NCBI GenBank assembly: GCA_945882315.1 | Contig: CAMCWB010000009.1 | Location: 21,020 to 85,019, forward strand | From: Bauldia litoralis | Lineage (GTDB): Bacteria > Pseudomonadota > Alphaproteobacteria > Rhizobiales > Kaistiaceae | DNA: 64,000 bases | Direction of reading: 5' to 3' | Shown here: in pieces, positions 1 through 8,755 of the stretch | Position numbering within the stretch: position 1 is the stretch's first letter | Layout of the letters: each line of letters begins with the position of its first letter | Notes under the pieces: model-generated | The model's database searches: none | Seen by the model: only the letters and a program-made list of their open reading frames with translations | Told to the model about the DNA's origin: nothing | Translations under genes and position numbers: made by a program

Positions 1-712
1 CGTTCGCAGTCGCCATCTCGTCCCACGACCAGAAGGAGCGCGTCAGCTTGGCATTCTTCGAGGCGCGCAGCGCCTTCTCGCTGACCGCGTTGAAGGAGAG
101 GCCGGGCGGCAGCATCAGGCCCTTCTGCGAGCCGCCGACGGTGACGTCGACGCCCCATTCGTCATGGCGAAAATCGATCGAGCCGAGCGACGAGATCGTG
201 TCGACCATCAGGAGCGCGGGATGACCCGCGGCATCGATCGCCTTGCGGATTTCGTCGATGCGCGACGTGCAGCCGGTCGAGGTCTCGTTGTGGACGACGC
301 AGACCGCCTTGATCGAATGGGCCTTGTCGTCGCGCAGCCGCGCTTCGATCGCCGCCGCATCGAGGCCGGCCCGCCAGTCGCCCTGGACAAATTCCGGATC
401 GAGGCCGAGGCGCACCGCCATCGCCTTCCACAGCGAGGCGAAATGCCCGGTTTCGTACATCAGCACGTGATCGCCGGGCGAGAGTGTATTGACCAGCGCC
501 GCTTCCCACGCGCCCGTGCCGGAGGCCGGATAGATGAAGACCGGGCCGGCGCATTTGAAGATCGACTTCGCGCCGTCGAGCACGCGTTTTCCGAGCAGGC
601 CGAAGGCCGGGCTGCGATGGTCCATGGTCGGCATGTCCATCGCCCGCAGGATACGGTCAGGAACGTTGGTCGGGCCCGGAATTTGAAGGAAGTGACGGCC
701 GGCCTGGCGCAT
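1..712 (-). CDS. Serine-glyoxylate aminotransferase (3' end cut by window edge)
   Basis: The first 237 codons read as a class V PLP-dependent aminotransferase of the alanine/serine-glyoxylate type. These enzymes move an amino group from serine to glyoxylate, giving hydroxypyruvate and glycine in C1 and glyoxylate metabolism. The N-terminus carries GPTNVPDRIL and the MDHRSPAF motif (about residues 30-37) typical of the family, then SGTGAWEAAL around 64-73. The Schiff-base lysine is K197 in GGSQKG. The ATG at 712-710 is the natural start because the family begins a few residues before GPTNVP. Family members are near 400 residues, so roughly 160 residues lie beyond the window. It is divergent from the FAD/Fe-S dehydrogenase at 793. 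Serine-glyoxylate rather than alanine-glyoxylate specificity is inferred. Confidence 0.85.
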   Translation of the reverse strand, partial: MRQAGRHFLQIPGPTNVPDRILRAMDMPTMDHRSPAFGLLGKRVLDGAKSIFKCAGPVFIYPASGTGAWEAALVNTLSPGDHVLMYETGHFASLWKAMAVRLGLDPEFVQGDWRAGLDAAAIEARLRDDKAHSIKAVCVVHNETSTGCTSRIDEIRKAIDAAGHPALLMVDTISSLGSIDFRHDEWGVDVTVGGSQKGLMLPPGLSFNAVSEKALRASKNAKLTRSFWSWDEMATAN

Positions 713-756
713 GTGAATCTGTCCCCGTCGCCTGCCGGAGACGGCTGGCGCTTCTG

Positions 757-775
757 AATGAATTATGCATTCATT
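757..775. promoter_or_regulatory. Palindromic operator candidate between divergent genes
   Basis: AATGAAT (757-763) and ATTCATT (769-775) form perfect 7-bp inverted arms around a 5-bp centre. They lie in the 80-bp gap between the divergent aminotransferase and FAD/Fe-S dehydrogenase starts. A GntR/FCD regulator is encoded two genes downstream and regulators of that family bind short palindromes, so it is the natural candidate ligand. Binding is inferred. Confidence 0.45.
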
Positions 776-792
776 ATTCCTGTAGAGCCGCA

Positions 793-3774
793 ATGGCAAT
801 CCGGAAAGAACATATGCACAGCCGGCTCAAGGAGCCGCCGATAGCCGCAAAGCTTCGGCAGGCGATCACGGGCGAAGTCCGCTTCGACCGGTTTTCCCGT
901 GGGCGCTACGCGACAGATGCCTCCTTCTATCAAGTTATTCCCGCCGGCATCGCGGCACCCCAGAATGCCGCGGAGATGGCGGCAGCCCTCGCCATCGCGC
1001 GCGCGGAAGGCGTCAAGGTGCTGGCCCGCGGCGGCGGCACCTCGCAGAGCGGCCAGACCGTCAATGACGCGCTCGTCCTCGACACGACGCGCGGCTTCAA
1101 CCGCATCATCGAGATCGACATCGCCGCCCGCCGCTGCGTTGTCGAACCGGGTATCGTCCTCGACGATCTCAACCGGGCCCTCAAGCCGCACGGCCTCTGG
1201 TTCCCGGTCGACGTATCGACGGCCTCGCGGGCGACCATCGGCGGCATGACCGGCAACAATTCCTGCGGCACGCGCTCGATCCGCTACGGCATCATGCGCG
1301 ACAACGTCCTGTCGATCGATGCACTGCTCCCGGACGGGACGCCGCTGCATTTCGGCCCGGTCGACCGTGCCGCCGCGTCCGTCAATCCCGACGCGCCCGA
1401 CCGCGGCCTCTTCCGCGACATGCTGGGCCTCGGCGAGCGGGAAGCGGCGGAAATCGAGGCGCGCTTCCCGAAGGTCCTCCGTCGCGTCGGCGGCTACAAC
1501 ATCGACGCGCTCACCCCGAACGGCGCGACGAACAACCTCGCCCATCTGCTGGTCGGCTCGGAAGGCACTCTCGCGCTGTCGACCCGCATCGAGCTGAAGC
1601 TCTCGCCGGTGCTTGGCGCCAAGGCCGTCGGCGCCTGCCACTTCGCTCGTTTCTACGACGCGATGGATGCCGCCCGCCATCTCGTCACCCTCGGACCGAC
1701 CGCCGTCGAACTGGTCGACCGGACGATGATCGAGCTTGCCCGCGATATCGACATCTTCCGCCCAACCGTCGAACGCTTCGTCACGGGCGAGCCCGACGCC
1801 GTACTGCTCGTCGAATTCGGCGAGACCGACCAGGCCGAGAATCTCCGGCGGCTGGCGCAGCTGGAAGAGATGATGGGCGATCTCGGCTACGATTTCCGTC
1901 GCGACGGCCGCCATTGGGGCGGCGTCGTCCGCATCGAGGACGCCGGCTTGCAAGCGGCGATCACCGATGTCCGCCAGGCCGGCCTCAATATCATGATGTC
2001 GATGAAGGCGGCAGGAAAGCCGGTTTCCTTCGTCGAGGATTGCGCGGTGCCGCTGGAGCATCTCGCCGATTTCACCGACGGGCTGACGCAGATCTTCGAG
2101 AAGCATGGAACCCGCGGCACCTGGTATGCGCATGCCTCGGTCGGCTGCCTGCATGTCCGGCCGGTCCTCAACCTGAAGCTCGACAAGGACGTCAAGGCGA
2201 TGCGGGCAATCGCCGAGGAAGCCTTCGACATGGTCCGCGCCTACAAGGGCTCGCATTCCGGCGAGCATGGCGACGGCATCGTGCGCTCGGAATTCCACAA
2301 GAAGATGTTCGGCCGCCGGATCGTGAAAGCCTTCGAGACGGTCAAGGACCGCTTCGATCCCGAGGGCGTTCTCAATCCGGGAAAAATCGTCCACGCGCCC
2401 GCCATGGATGACCGCCGGCTCTTCCGCTACGGGCCGGACTACGGGGTGCCGGCGCTGAAGCCGGCCCTCGACTGGTCGGCATGGCCGGGCGGCGCCGGCG
2501 GGCTGCAGGGCGCCGTCGAGATGTGCAACAACAACGGCGCCTGCCGCGCCCGCGAGGGCGGCGTCATGTGTCCGTCCTACCGGGCAACGGAAAACGAGCG
2601 CGACGTGACCCGCGGCCGCGCCAACACGCTGCGCCTCGCTTTATCGGGCCAGCTCGGCCCGGATGCGTTTGCGTCGGACGAGATGATGGAGACGATGAAA
2701 CTCTGCGTCTCCTGCAAGGCCTGCCGGCGCGAATGCCCGACCGGCGTCGACATGGCCCGCATGAAGATCGAGGTGCTCGCCGCCCGCGTCGCCAAGCACG
2801 GCCTGTCGGTCCGCGACAGGTTGGTCGCCTATCTGCCGCGCTTCGCGCCTTGGGCGGCGCGTCTGCACGGCATCGTGAATTTGCGCGACCGCATTCCCCT
2901 TCTCGCGGCGCTCTCGGAACGATGTCTCGGCTTCGCGAAGAGCCGCCCCCTGCCCGTCTGGCGGCGGGACATCTTCCGGCCGGCCGCCGCGACGGGCGCC
3001 GCCACCGGCAAGGAAGTGGTTCTCCTCGCCGATACCTTCAACACTTATTTCGAGCCGGAGAATCTGCGCGCCGCCGAGACCGTGTTGAGCGCCGCCGGCT
3101 ATAGCGTGCATGTCGCGGCGCCAGTCACCGGCGGGAAAAGACCGCTCTGCTGCGGCCGCACCTTCCTGGCTGCCGGGCTTGTCGAAGAGGCAAGGACAGA
3201 GGCACGCCGGATGCTCGCCGCGCTCGGGCCTTTTGCGGCTCGCGGCGTGGCGATCGTCGGGCTCGAGCCGAGCTGCCTGCTGACGCTCCGCGACGAGCTG
3301 CCGGCCATGCTGCCGGGCGCCGAGGCCGCGGCAGTCGCCTCGCGGGCGGTGCTGTTCGAGGAGTTCCTTGCCGCCGAGGTGAAGAGCGGCAACTGGACGC
3401 CGGATCTCCGGCCTGTCGCGGACAAGGCCTATCTGCACGGCCACTGCCACCAGAAGGCATTCGGGGCGATGGGGGCGGTCGAGAAAGTCCTCCGCCTCGT
3501 CCCCGGCATGACCGTGAAAACGATCGCCTCGTCCTGCTGCGGCATGGCCGGCGCCTTTGGCTACCAGGCGGAAACCTTTGACGTTTCAATGAAAATGGGT
3601 GAATTGTCGCTGCTTCCGGCGGTCCGTAAGGCGGAGCCCGATTCGATCATCGTGGCCGATGGGACATCCTGTCGCCATCAGATTGAGCATGGAACCGGCC
3701 GTTCCGCGCTACATGTTGCCAGAGTGCTGGCACTGGCGCTGCCGCCTGAGCATGAGGCTTCGACACGGGCATGA
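793..3774 (+). CDS. Fused FAD-linked oxidase / 4Fe-4S 2-hydroxyacid dehydrogenase (GlcD-GlcF type)
   Basis: This 993-residue protein joins a flavin dehydrogenase to an iron-sulfur electron-transfer half. The FAD-binding loop ARGGGTSQSGQTV lies at residues 78-90 (FAD_binding_4), followed by an FAD-oxidase C domain to about 540. A ferredoxin-like region follows, with C-V-S-C-K-A-C-R-R-E-C near residue 637. The C-terminal CCG-type cysteine motifs are LCCGRTF near 785 and SCCGMAGAFG near 914. The family oxidises D-2-hydroxyacids such as D-lactate, D-2-hydroxyglutarate or glycolate and passes electrons to the quinone pool. The aminotransferase next door makes glycolate/glyoxylate metabolism attractive, but the substrate is inferred. 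Met8 (at 814) is an alternative start. The stop overlaps the GntR start (ATGA). Confidence 0.85.
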   Translation: MAIRKEHMHSRLKEPPIAAKLRQAITGEVRFDRFSRGRYATDASFYQVIPAGIAAPQNAAEMAAALAIARAEGVKVLARGGGTSQSGQTVNDALVLDTTRGFNRIIEIDIAARRCVVEPGIVLDDLNRALKPHGLWFPVDVSTASRATIGGMTGNNSCGTRSIRYGIMRDNVLSIDALLPDGTPLHFGPVDRAAASVNPDAPDRGLFRDMLGLGEREAAEIEARFPKVLRRVGGYNIDALTPNGATNNLAHLLVGSEGTLALSTRIELKLSPVLGAKAVGACHFARFYDAMDAARHLVTLGPTAVELVDRTMIELARDIDIFRPTVERFVTGEPDAVLLVEFGETDQAENLRRLAQLEEMMGDLGYDFRRDGRHWGGVVRIEDAGLQAAITDVRQAGLNIMMSMKAAGKPVSFVEDCAVPLEHLADFTDGLTQIFEKHGTRGTWYAHASVGCLHVRPVLNLKLDKDVKAMRAIAEEAFDMVRAYKGSHSGEHGDGIVRSEFHKKMFGRRIVKAFETVKDRFDPEGVLNPGKIVHAPAMDDRRLFRYGPDYGVPALKPALDWSAWPGGAGGLQGAVEMCNNNGACRAREGGVMCPSYRATENERDVTRGRANTLRLALSGQLGPDAFASDEMMETMKLCVSCKACRRECPTGVDMARMKIEVLAARVAKHGLSVRDRLVAYLPRFAPWAARLHGIVNLRDRIPLLAALSERCLGFAKSRPLPVWRRDIFRPAAATGAATGKEVVLLADTFNTYFEPENLRAAETVLSAAGYSVHVAAPVTGGKRPLCCGRTFLAAGLVEEARTEARRMLAALGPFAARGVAIVGLEPSCLLTLRDELPAMLPGAEAAAVASRAVLFEEFLAAEVKSGNWTPDLRPVADKAYLHGHCHQKAFGAMGAVEKVLRLVPGMTVKTIASSCCGMAGAFGYQAETFDVSMKMGELSLLPAVRKAEPDSIIVADGTSCRHQIEHGTGRSALHVARVLALALPPEHEASTRA

Positions 3775-4454
3775 ACGTAAATCTTCTGACCTCGGACTCG
3801 ATCCAGCGCCGGTCGTTGCATGACGAGTTGACCGACCGCCTGCGCGCTCTGATCACGCGCGGCGACCTCGCGCCGGGCGAAAAGGTCCCCGAAAAGGAGC
3901 TCTGCCTCCAGTTCGGTGTGTCGCGCACGCCGCTTCGCGAAGCCCTGAAGGTCCTTGCCTCCGAAGGCATCATCACGCTGCGGCCCAACCGCGGCGCCAC
4001 CGTCACGGCGCTGACCGTGAAGGAGCTTGAAGAGGTCTTCCCGGTGATGGGGGCGCTCGAAGCGCTTTCAGGCGAAATCGCCTGCCAGCACATCACCGAC
4101 CGCGAGGTCCACGCCATCCACAAGCTTCACGAGACGATGGTCGGCCATTGGAAAAAAGGCGAACTACAGCCCTACTTCCGGTTGAACCAGAAGATCCACG
4201 AAGCGATCCTCGAAGCAACCCGCAATGATTCGCTGAAGTCGATCTACCGCAGCCTGTCCGGACGAATCCTGTCTGCCCGTTACATAGCCAACATGTCGCC
4301 TGAACGTTGGGCGAAGGCCGTCGAAGAGCACGAGGCAATCCTGAAAGCCCTCGACCAGCGCGACGGCGCCAAGCTCTCCAAGATTCTGAAGGCCCACCTC
4401 GCTAACAAGCTATCGACGGTCAAGGACTGGTTGACGGCGCAACTTCCGCGCTAA
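3771..4454 (+). CDS. GntR-family transcriptional regulator, FCD (FadR) subfamily
   Basis: The 227-residue protein has an N-terminal winged helix (about 15-80) with the GntR signature around VPEKELCLQFGVSRTPLREA, followed by an all-helical FCD effector domain (about 95-215). FCD regulators usually bind a carboxylic acid and repress a neighbouring catabolic operon. Here the ATG overlaps the stop of the dehydrogenase gene by four bases, so the two are translationally coupled and the regulator probably controls that operon. A palindrome at 757-775 is a candidate operator. Ligand and sign of control are unknown. Confidence 0.88.
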   Translation: MNVNLLTSDSIQRRSLHDELTDRLRALITRGDLAPGEKVPEKELCLQFGVSRTPLREALKVLASEGIITLRPNRGATVTALTVKELEEVFPVMGALEALSGEIACQHITDREVHAIHKLHETMVGHWKKGELQPYFRLNQKIHEAILEATRNDSLKSIYRSLSGRILSARYIANMSPERWAKAVEEHEAILKALDQRDGAKLSKILKAHLANKLSTVKDWLTAQLPR

Positions 4455-4717
4455 GTAACAGAATAATTTCAGAATAAACTTCTTTTGTTTTTGCCGAAAT
4501 GAAATAGCTACCCTGGCGGATTGACTGCGACCGACCTGCCGCCCAGGATGAAGCGATAGTTCTTCCCTGCCCCGAATTCCCCGTCCGACAACACAATCAA
4601 CAGTCCTGACCCGTTGCCGGACTCGGAAACGTCGCCCGCGATTTGTGGGGGACGGGCCACAGGAGACCGGGGCCGCTGTCGTCCGCAGCGTTTCGCTCCG
4701 GTTTCCTGGTTGGCTTT

Positions 4718-5449
4718 CTACTCGACCGGCGGCCAGATACGGCGCCCGACGGTCGGCGAACCGGGGGCGTGAATCGTCCCCTGCACGATCCTTCCCGTCC
4801 ACTCTTTCGGATCGAGCGCCAGTTCTTCGTGGCCATGCTCGAAATCGTTCATCCGCCCTTCCAGCGACGTGAACTCATAGAGGATGGAGTGCTTGGCCCA
4901 TCCGACGACGCTGACCATCTTGCGCGCCGCGATGCAGGACGGCACATGCGCCATGAAGGGCAAACGGTACTGGGCATACCAGCAGCCGAGATCGATCTCC
5001 TGCTCCAGCGTGCCCATGGTGAATGCGCCCATCTGGATCGCCGGCCCGGGTGTCGTGCCGGGCGTGCGGAGATGCGCCGAAGGTCCGTTGACCCGCGTCT
5101 GCTCGGACAGGATGACGCTGCGCAATCCCTTCCGCTTGGCAAGCTGCGGCTGGAATTCGCTGCGCTTCTCGACGTCGTAGATCAGCGGATTGAAGAACAC
5201 TTGCGGCGTCGACGCCCCGACCAGCACGGCGAATTGGGTGGCGCTGCCGATATCCCCGCTCGCCCGCTGCACCCTGCCCCCGACCGTCTTCATGCCGGGT
5301 CCGCCGCCCATATCTTCGTAATGCGCGACCCAGGCGATGCCGGGAATCTGCTTCAGAAAGGGGAAGTAGGTCGAATGCAGCCAGTCATGCAGCTCGTGCC
5401 GCTGCGCCGGATCGACATCGTACCAGGTCGCCCAAATGCCCGTGTCCAT
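4718..5449 (-). CDS. Conserved protein of unknown function (dimeric alpha/beta-barrel-like)
   Basis: This 243-residue protein has no signal peptide or membrane segment. It looks like two related halves: residues 1-110 with W-A-T-W-Y-D-V-D and HDWLHSTYFPFLKQIPG, and a C-terminal half with a similar charged/aromatic pattern. The first half recalls small ferredoxin-fold monooxygenase-like or EthD-like proteins, but no catalytic motif can be assigned. The start is supported by a GAGGA-type ribosome-binding site about 7 nt before the ATG. The gene stands alone, with the terminator of the upstream minus-strand gene at 5621-5650. No function is claimed. Confidence 0.7.
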   Translation of the reverse strand: MDTGIWATWYDVDPAQRHELHDWLHSTYFPFLKQIPGIAWVAHYEDMGGGPGMKTVGGRVQRASGDIGSATQFAVLVGASTPQVFFNPLIYDVEKRSEFQPQLAKRKGLRSVILSEQTRVNGPSAHLRTPGTTPGPAIQMGAFTMGTLEQEIDLGCWYAQYRLPFMAHVPSCIAARKMVSVVGWAKHSILYEFTSLEGRMNDFEHGHEELALDPKEWTGRIVQGTIHAPGSPTVGRRIWPPVE

Positions 5450-5620
5450 GCGCGTTTCCTCATTTTATTTTCTTCAAGGCCGGGCGCGATCGTGGCGCGC
5501 CCCACGAATTGGTAACACGCGTTCGCGACGGCTGTCCGCGGAAACGGCGCGTGGCAACGAAGAGCACGGATCAAGCTAGAATCGGTGCGCAAGCGCCGGC
5601 AGCACCAAAGAGGCAGTCGC

Positions 5621-5650
5621 AAAAAACAGGGCGCCCGCAGGCGCCCTGTT
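5621..5650 (-). terminator. Rho-independent terminator of the broken secreted-protein gene
   Basis: A perfect 11-bp stem (5625-5635 with 5640-5650) closes a CGCA loop. Read on the minus strand, the stem is followed by a run of T (5621-5626 are A on the plus strand). It lies 23 bp after the stop of the gene at 5674-6387. Confidence 0.88.
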
Positions 5651-5673
5651 CAACTGATTGGTAGGATCGAAGT

Positions 5674-6387
5674 TTAGTTGGTGATCAGGGCGTAGCGATT
5701 GGTCGCGCCGCCCTGGTTGATGACCTTGACGGTGAAGCCGCCGGTCCACTTCGGCGTAAAGCCGCAATAGGCGATGTCCGAATAATCGGTGTCGGAGCAG
5801 ATCAGGTTGCCGTTCTCGTCATAGACATAGAGGTCGAGATTGCTGGCGCCGCTGCCTTCGGCATAGACCTCGGCATACTCGCCGCCATTGAAGCTGACAT
5901 TGTCGTAGTTGTCGGTCGTGTTGCCGGGCAGCGTCACGACATTGTAGCCGGGGCCGGCGGTCCTTCCCTTGGTCGCCGAGGCCTTGATGTCGTCGGCGAG
6001 CGCAACGATGGCTTCGTCGTCGCCCGACATCGACTTGGCTTCGTCGAGGATCGCATCGACGGTGAGCTCGGGGGTCTTGTCTTCCGCGGCGGCGGCGGCG
6101 CCTGCACCTTCGACGCTCGAAGGCTTGCGGTCGACTTCCGTCAGCGAGATCTGCTGGCGGATGTTCGCGGCAACGATCAGCGAGAGCGGATCGTTGTTCT
6201 TGCGGCCTTAGTCGACGAGATCGCGCGCCATCGAGTAGAGCTTGGCGGTCGCCGGCTCATCGGCCTTGGCAGCTTCTTCGCTGACATTGTTGCCCTGCTC
6301 CTGGGCGATCGCGGCCATGTGGCCGCCGATTGCCATGACGCCAGCAAGCCCCGCAGCGGCGACTATAGTCTTTATCCGGAGTGTCAT
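5674..6387 (-). pseudogene. Small secreted protein gene interrupted by one in-frame TAA
   Basis: The frame begins at ATG 6387-6385 with a hydrophobic signal-like N-terminus (MTLRIKTIVAAAGLAGVMA). It runs 59 codons to a TAA at 6210-6208, then continues in the same frame for 177 codons to the stop at 5674. The second part contains an Ala/Glu-rich linker and a C-terminal beta-rich domain with YVYDENGNLICSDTDY and a closing VINQGGATNRYALITN, resembling bacterial PPC-like secreted domains. The change needed is a single base: a Gln (CAA) or Tyr codon to TAA. The downstream terminator is intact and there is no frameshift, so the lesion looks recent, or it could be a sequencing error. The exact function is unknown; an exported protein is inferred. 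Confidence 0.7.
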
Positions 6388-6689
6388 TGAAAACCTCTTG
6401 AGTGTTTCATCTCGTCCGCTCGGCAGGCTTCCGCCGGCTGCGCGAAATCTAGTCCCGCCTCCATGAGAGCCGCAACAGCACCGCGATGACAGGGGCGTTC
6501 ATGACGCGCTTATTCATCAACGCGGTTAAGTGCGACTCCTGACAGGAGGTCAGGCGGGACGATATTATCATTCTTATCAATAGCATAACACAATTTTGCC
6601 GAACTCGTCTCAATGACGGGATTTGTCACGGGCATTCATTTCCGGCTTTTCCTATCTCCTGCTGAGCGCAATTCGCGCCAAGGCAACCA
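6388..6689. other. Intergenic region between divergent genes
   Basis: The region holds the promoters of the secreted-protein gene (leftward) and the HtrA-like protease (rightward). It is AT-richer than its surroundings around 6540-6600. I see no convincing ORF, RNA or strong palindrome in it. Confidence 0.5.
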
Positions 6690-6692
6690 GTG

Positions 6693-8051
6693 ATGACCAG
6701 AAGTTTCCGTCGCGTCGCAGCCATCGCTCTGGCGACGTTTCTTTTGCCGGCTCAGTCGCTGGCGGGGATTGCACCGATGGAGCCCGCCTGCACCGACCTT
6801 TGCGCGGTCGAGGCCGCCCGCCGCGCCACCGTGACGATCCGCATTCCCGGCGTCGACGGCGAGGAAGAAGCCGTCGGCGCCGGCTTCATCCATCAGGCGA
6901 CCGGCAAGATCGTCACCAACGCGCATGTCGTCGGCGACCTGGAGACCTTGCACATCGGGCTTGCCGACGGCCGCATCCTTACGGCGCATGTCACCGCTCG
7001 CGACGCGGTTGCCGACATCGCCCTGATCGAGGCCGATCTCGACGGGCTGCCCGGCCTCGTTTTCTCCGAAACACCGGTCCAGGTCGGCGAAACCGTCCAC
7101 GCGGTCGGCACACCCTTCGGCCTCGGCCAGACCGTGACCCGCGGCATCGTCTCGGCGCTCGACCGCGCCATCGACGCGACGACGCCCTTCGGCATGATCC
7201 AGCACGACGCGGCGCTCAATCCCGGCTCGTCGGGCGGCCCCGTGATCGATGCCGCGGGCAAGGTCATCGGCATCAATGTCGCGATGCCCGACGGCTTCCG
7301 CCGCGACGTCGGTATCGCCTACGCGATTCCGGCCGATGTCGCCCAGCGCACCATCACGCGCCTCGCCGCCGGCCTCGCCACCGCGGAACGGCGGATCGGG
7401 GTAACGCTCAGGGCGCTGACGCCACGCCTCGCCGATGCGATCGGCGTCGATTCCGGCGCCGGCGCATTGGTCGAATCGGTCCAGGCCCGCTCGCCCGCCG
7501 ACACGGCCGGCATCATCGCCTCCGACATCATCGTCGGCGTCGGCACGCACAAGGTCACCGAGCTTCGCGACGTCGCGATCGGCATCGCCCAGGCCGACAC
7601 GACGGCGCCACTCGCCATCGCGGTCCTGCGCGGTAAAGAGACGGTCACGCTACAACTGCCGCCAGCGCCGGCGCCGGTCGCGACCGCCGACGCCCGTCCC
7701 AAGCCCAAGAAGACCTTACTCGGCGGCCGGGCACCGGTCCCGGTATCTGAACTCGGCATCGTCATGGCCAGTGGCGACAAGGCCGAGATCATAAGCATCA
7801 TCAAGGGCACACCGGCCGCAGCCGCCGGCCTGGCCGCCGGCGACATCGTCCTTGCGGTCGGCCGGACGCAGATTGCCAGCGCCGCCGAGGCTAAAAGTTT
7901 GATCGGGCCGGCCGTCGCCCGGCCCTTCGCGCTATTGCTTGCAGACGCCAACGGCGGCACCCGCTATGTCGTTGTCGATCCATATGCCGGGGGCCTCGAC
8001 GGCGACGGGCTCGGCGGTAACATGCGCAACCCGCGCAGCGTGTCCTATTGA
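6693..8051 (+). CDS. HtrA/DegP-like trypsin-fold serine protease with two PDZ-like domains
   Basis: This exported S1C-family protease has a signal peptide (RRVAAIALATFLLPAQSLAG) and a catalytic triad of His in TNAHVV (about residue 79 counting from the GTG at 6690), Asp in VADIALIE (about 109) and Ser in NPGSSGGPV (about 181). PDZ-like segments follow at roughly 205-290 and 345-430, separated by a Pro/Lys-rich linker. Such proteins degrade or refold damaged envelope proteins. The ATG at 6693 is preferred over the GTG directly before it; neither has a strong ribosome-binding site. It is followed at close spacing by a response regulator and histidine kinase, which suggests an envelope-stress operon (inferred). 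Confidence 0.87.
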   Translation: MTRSFRRVAAIALATFLLPAQSLAGIAPMEPACTDLCAVEAARRATVTIRIPGVDGEEEAVGAGFIHQATGKIVTNAHVVGDLETLHIGLADGRILTAHVTARDAVADIALIEADLDGLPGLVFSETPVQVGETVHAVGTPFGLGQTVTRGIVSALDRAIDATTPFGMIQHDAALNPGSSGGPVIDAAGKVIGINVAMPDGFRRDVGIAYAIPADVAQRTITRLAAGLATAERRIGVTLRALTPRLADAIGVDSGAGALVESVQARSPADTAGIIASDIIVGVGTHKVTELRDVAIGIAQADTTAPLAIAVLRGKETVTLQLPPAPAPVATADARPKPKKTLLGGRAPVPVSELGIVMASGDKAEIISIIKGTPAAAAGLAAGDIVLAVGRTQIASAAEAKSLIGPAVARPFALLLADANGGTRYVVVDPYAGGLDGDGLGGNMRNPRSVSY

Positions 8052-8077
8052 CCGGGGGAGAGATGGGAGACCAGCCG

Positions 8078-8755
8078 ATGAACGTCCTCATCATAGAAGA
8101 CGACCACGCCACCGCGGCCGAGATCGGCCGCGTACTCGACGGCGCAGGCTTCGCCAGCGACCACGCCGCCACGCTGGACAGCGGCATCGCCCGGGCAACC
8201 GAGGGCAACTACCACCTCGTGCTGCTCGACCGGATGCTGCCCGGCGGCGACGGTCTCGACGTCATCGAGCGCATCCGCGCCAACGGCAAGCGCACTGGCG
8301 TCCTCGTCCTCTCGGCGCTCGGCCGCACGACCAACCGCGTCGAGGGCCTGGATCGCGGCGCCGACGATTATCTGGCAAAGCCATTCGAGGCCGACGAGCT
8401 GATCGCCCGTGCCCGCGCCGTGATCCGCCGTCTCGCCGCGGCACCCTCTCCGGAAATTCTATCCTTCGGCGACATCGAGATTCACGCCAAGGCGCGCACC
8501 GTACATCGCGGCGGCAAGCACATCGCTTTGTCGCCTAAGGAATTCAAGCTGATGAAGACCTTCGCCGACCATGTCGGCGAGGTGCTGACGCGGACGATGC
8601 TCCTCGAAATGGTCTGGAACCTGCACTTCGATCCGCAAACCAATGTCGTCGACGTGCATGTTGGACGGCTGCGTCGCAAGCTCGAGGTGAACGGCCAGTC
8701 GCAAGTGATCCATACGGCGCGCGGCACCGGCTACATCTTCCGTCCGGCGACCTGA
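8078..8755 (+). CDS. OmpR-family two-component response regulator
   Basis: The N-terminal receiver domain begins MNVLIIEDD. Its acidic pocket and phospho-acceptor D51 sit in [12 protein letters not shown], the switch Ser in LVLSALG and the conserved Lys in [10 protein letters not shown]-terminal winged helix (about 125-225) carries [12 protein letters not shown] and [12 protein letters not shown], typical of OmpR/PhoB. The open frame extends upstream to TTG 8048, but ATG 8078 begins exactly where receiver domains start and has a GGGAGA site 7 nt before it. The TGA overlaps the kinase ATG by one base, so the pair is coupled. Target genes are unknown. Confidence 0.93.
   Translation: MNVLIIEDDHATAAEIGRVLDGAGFASDHAATLDSGIARATEGNYHLVLLDRMLPGGDGLDVIERIRANGKRTGVLVLSALGRTTNRVEGLDRGADDYLAKPFEADELIARARAVIRRLAAAPSPEILSFGDIEIHAKARTVHRGGKHIALSPKEFKLMKTFADHVGEVLTRTMLLEMVWNLHFDPQTNVVDVHVGRLRRKLEVNGQSQVIHTARGTGYIFRPAT

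Noticed and set aside
164..757. 197-codon plus-strand open frame
   Set aside because: It is the reverse-strand shadow of the aminotransferase gene, which has clear family motifs on the minus strand.
763..2394. 543-codon minus-strand open frame inside the FAD/Fe-S dehydrogenase
   Set aside because: Antisense to a gene with unmistakable motifs; its Asp/Arg/Gly/Val-rich composition is typical of a shadow frame in GC-rich DNA.
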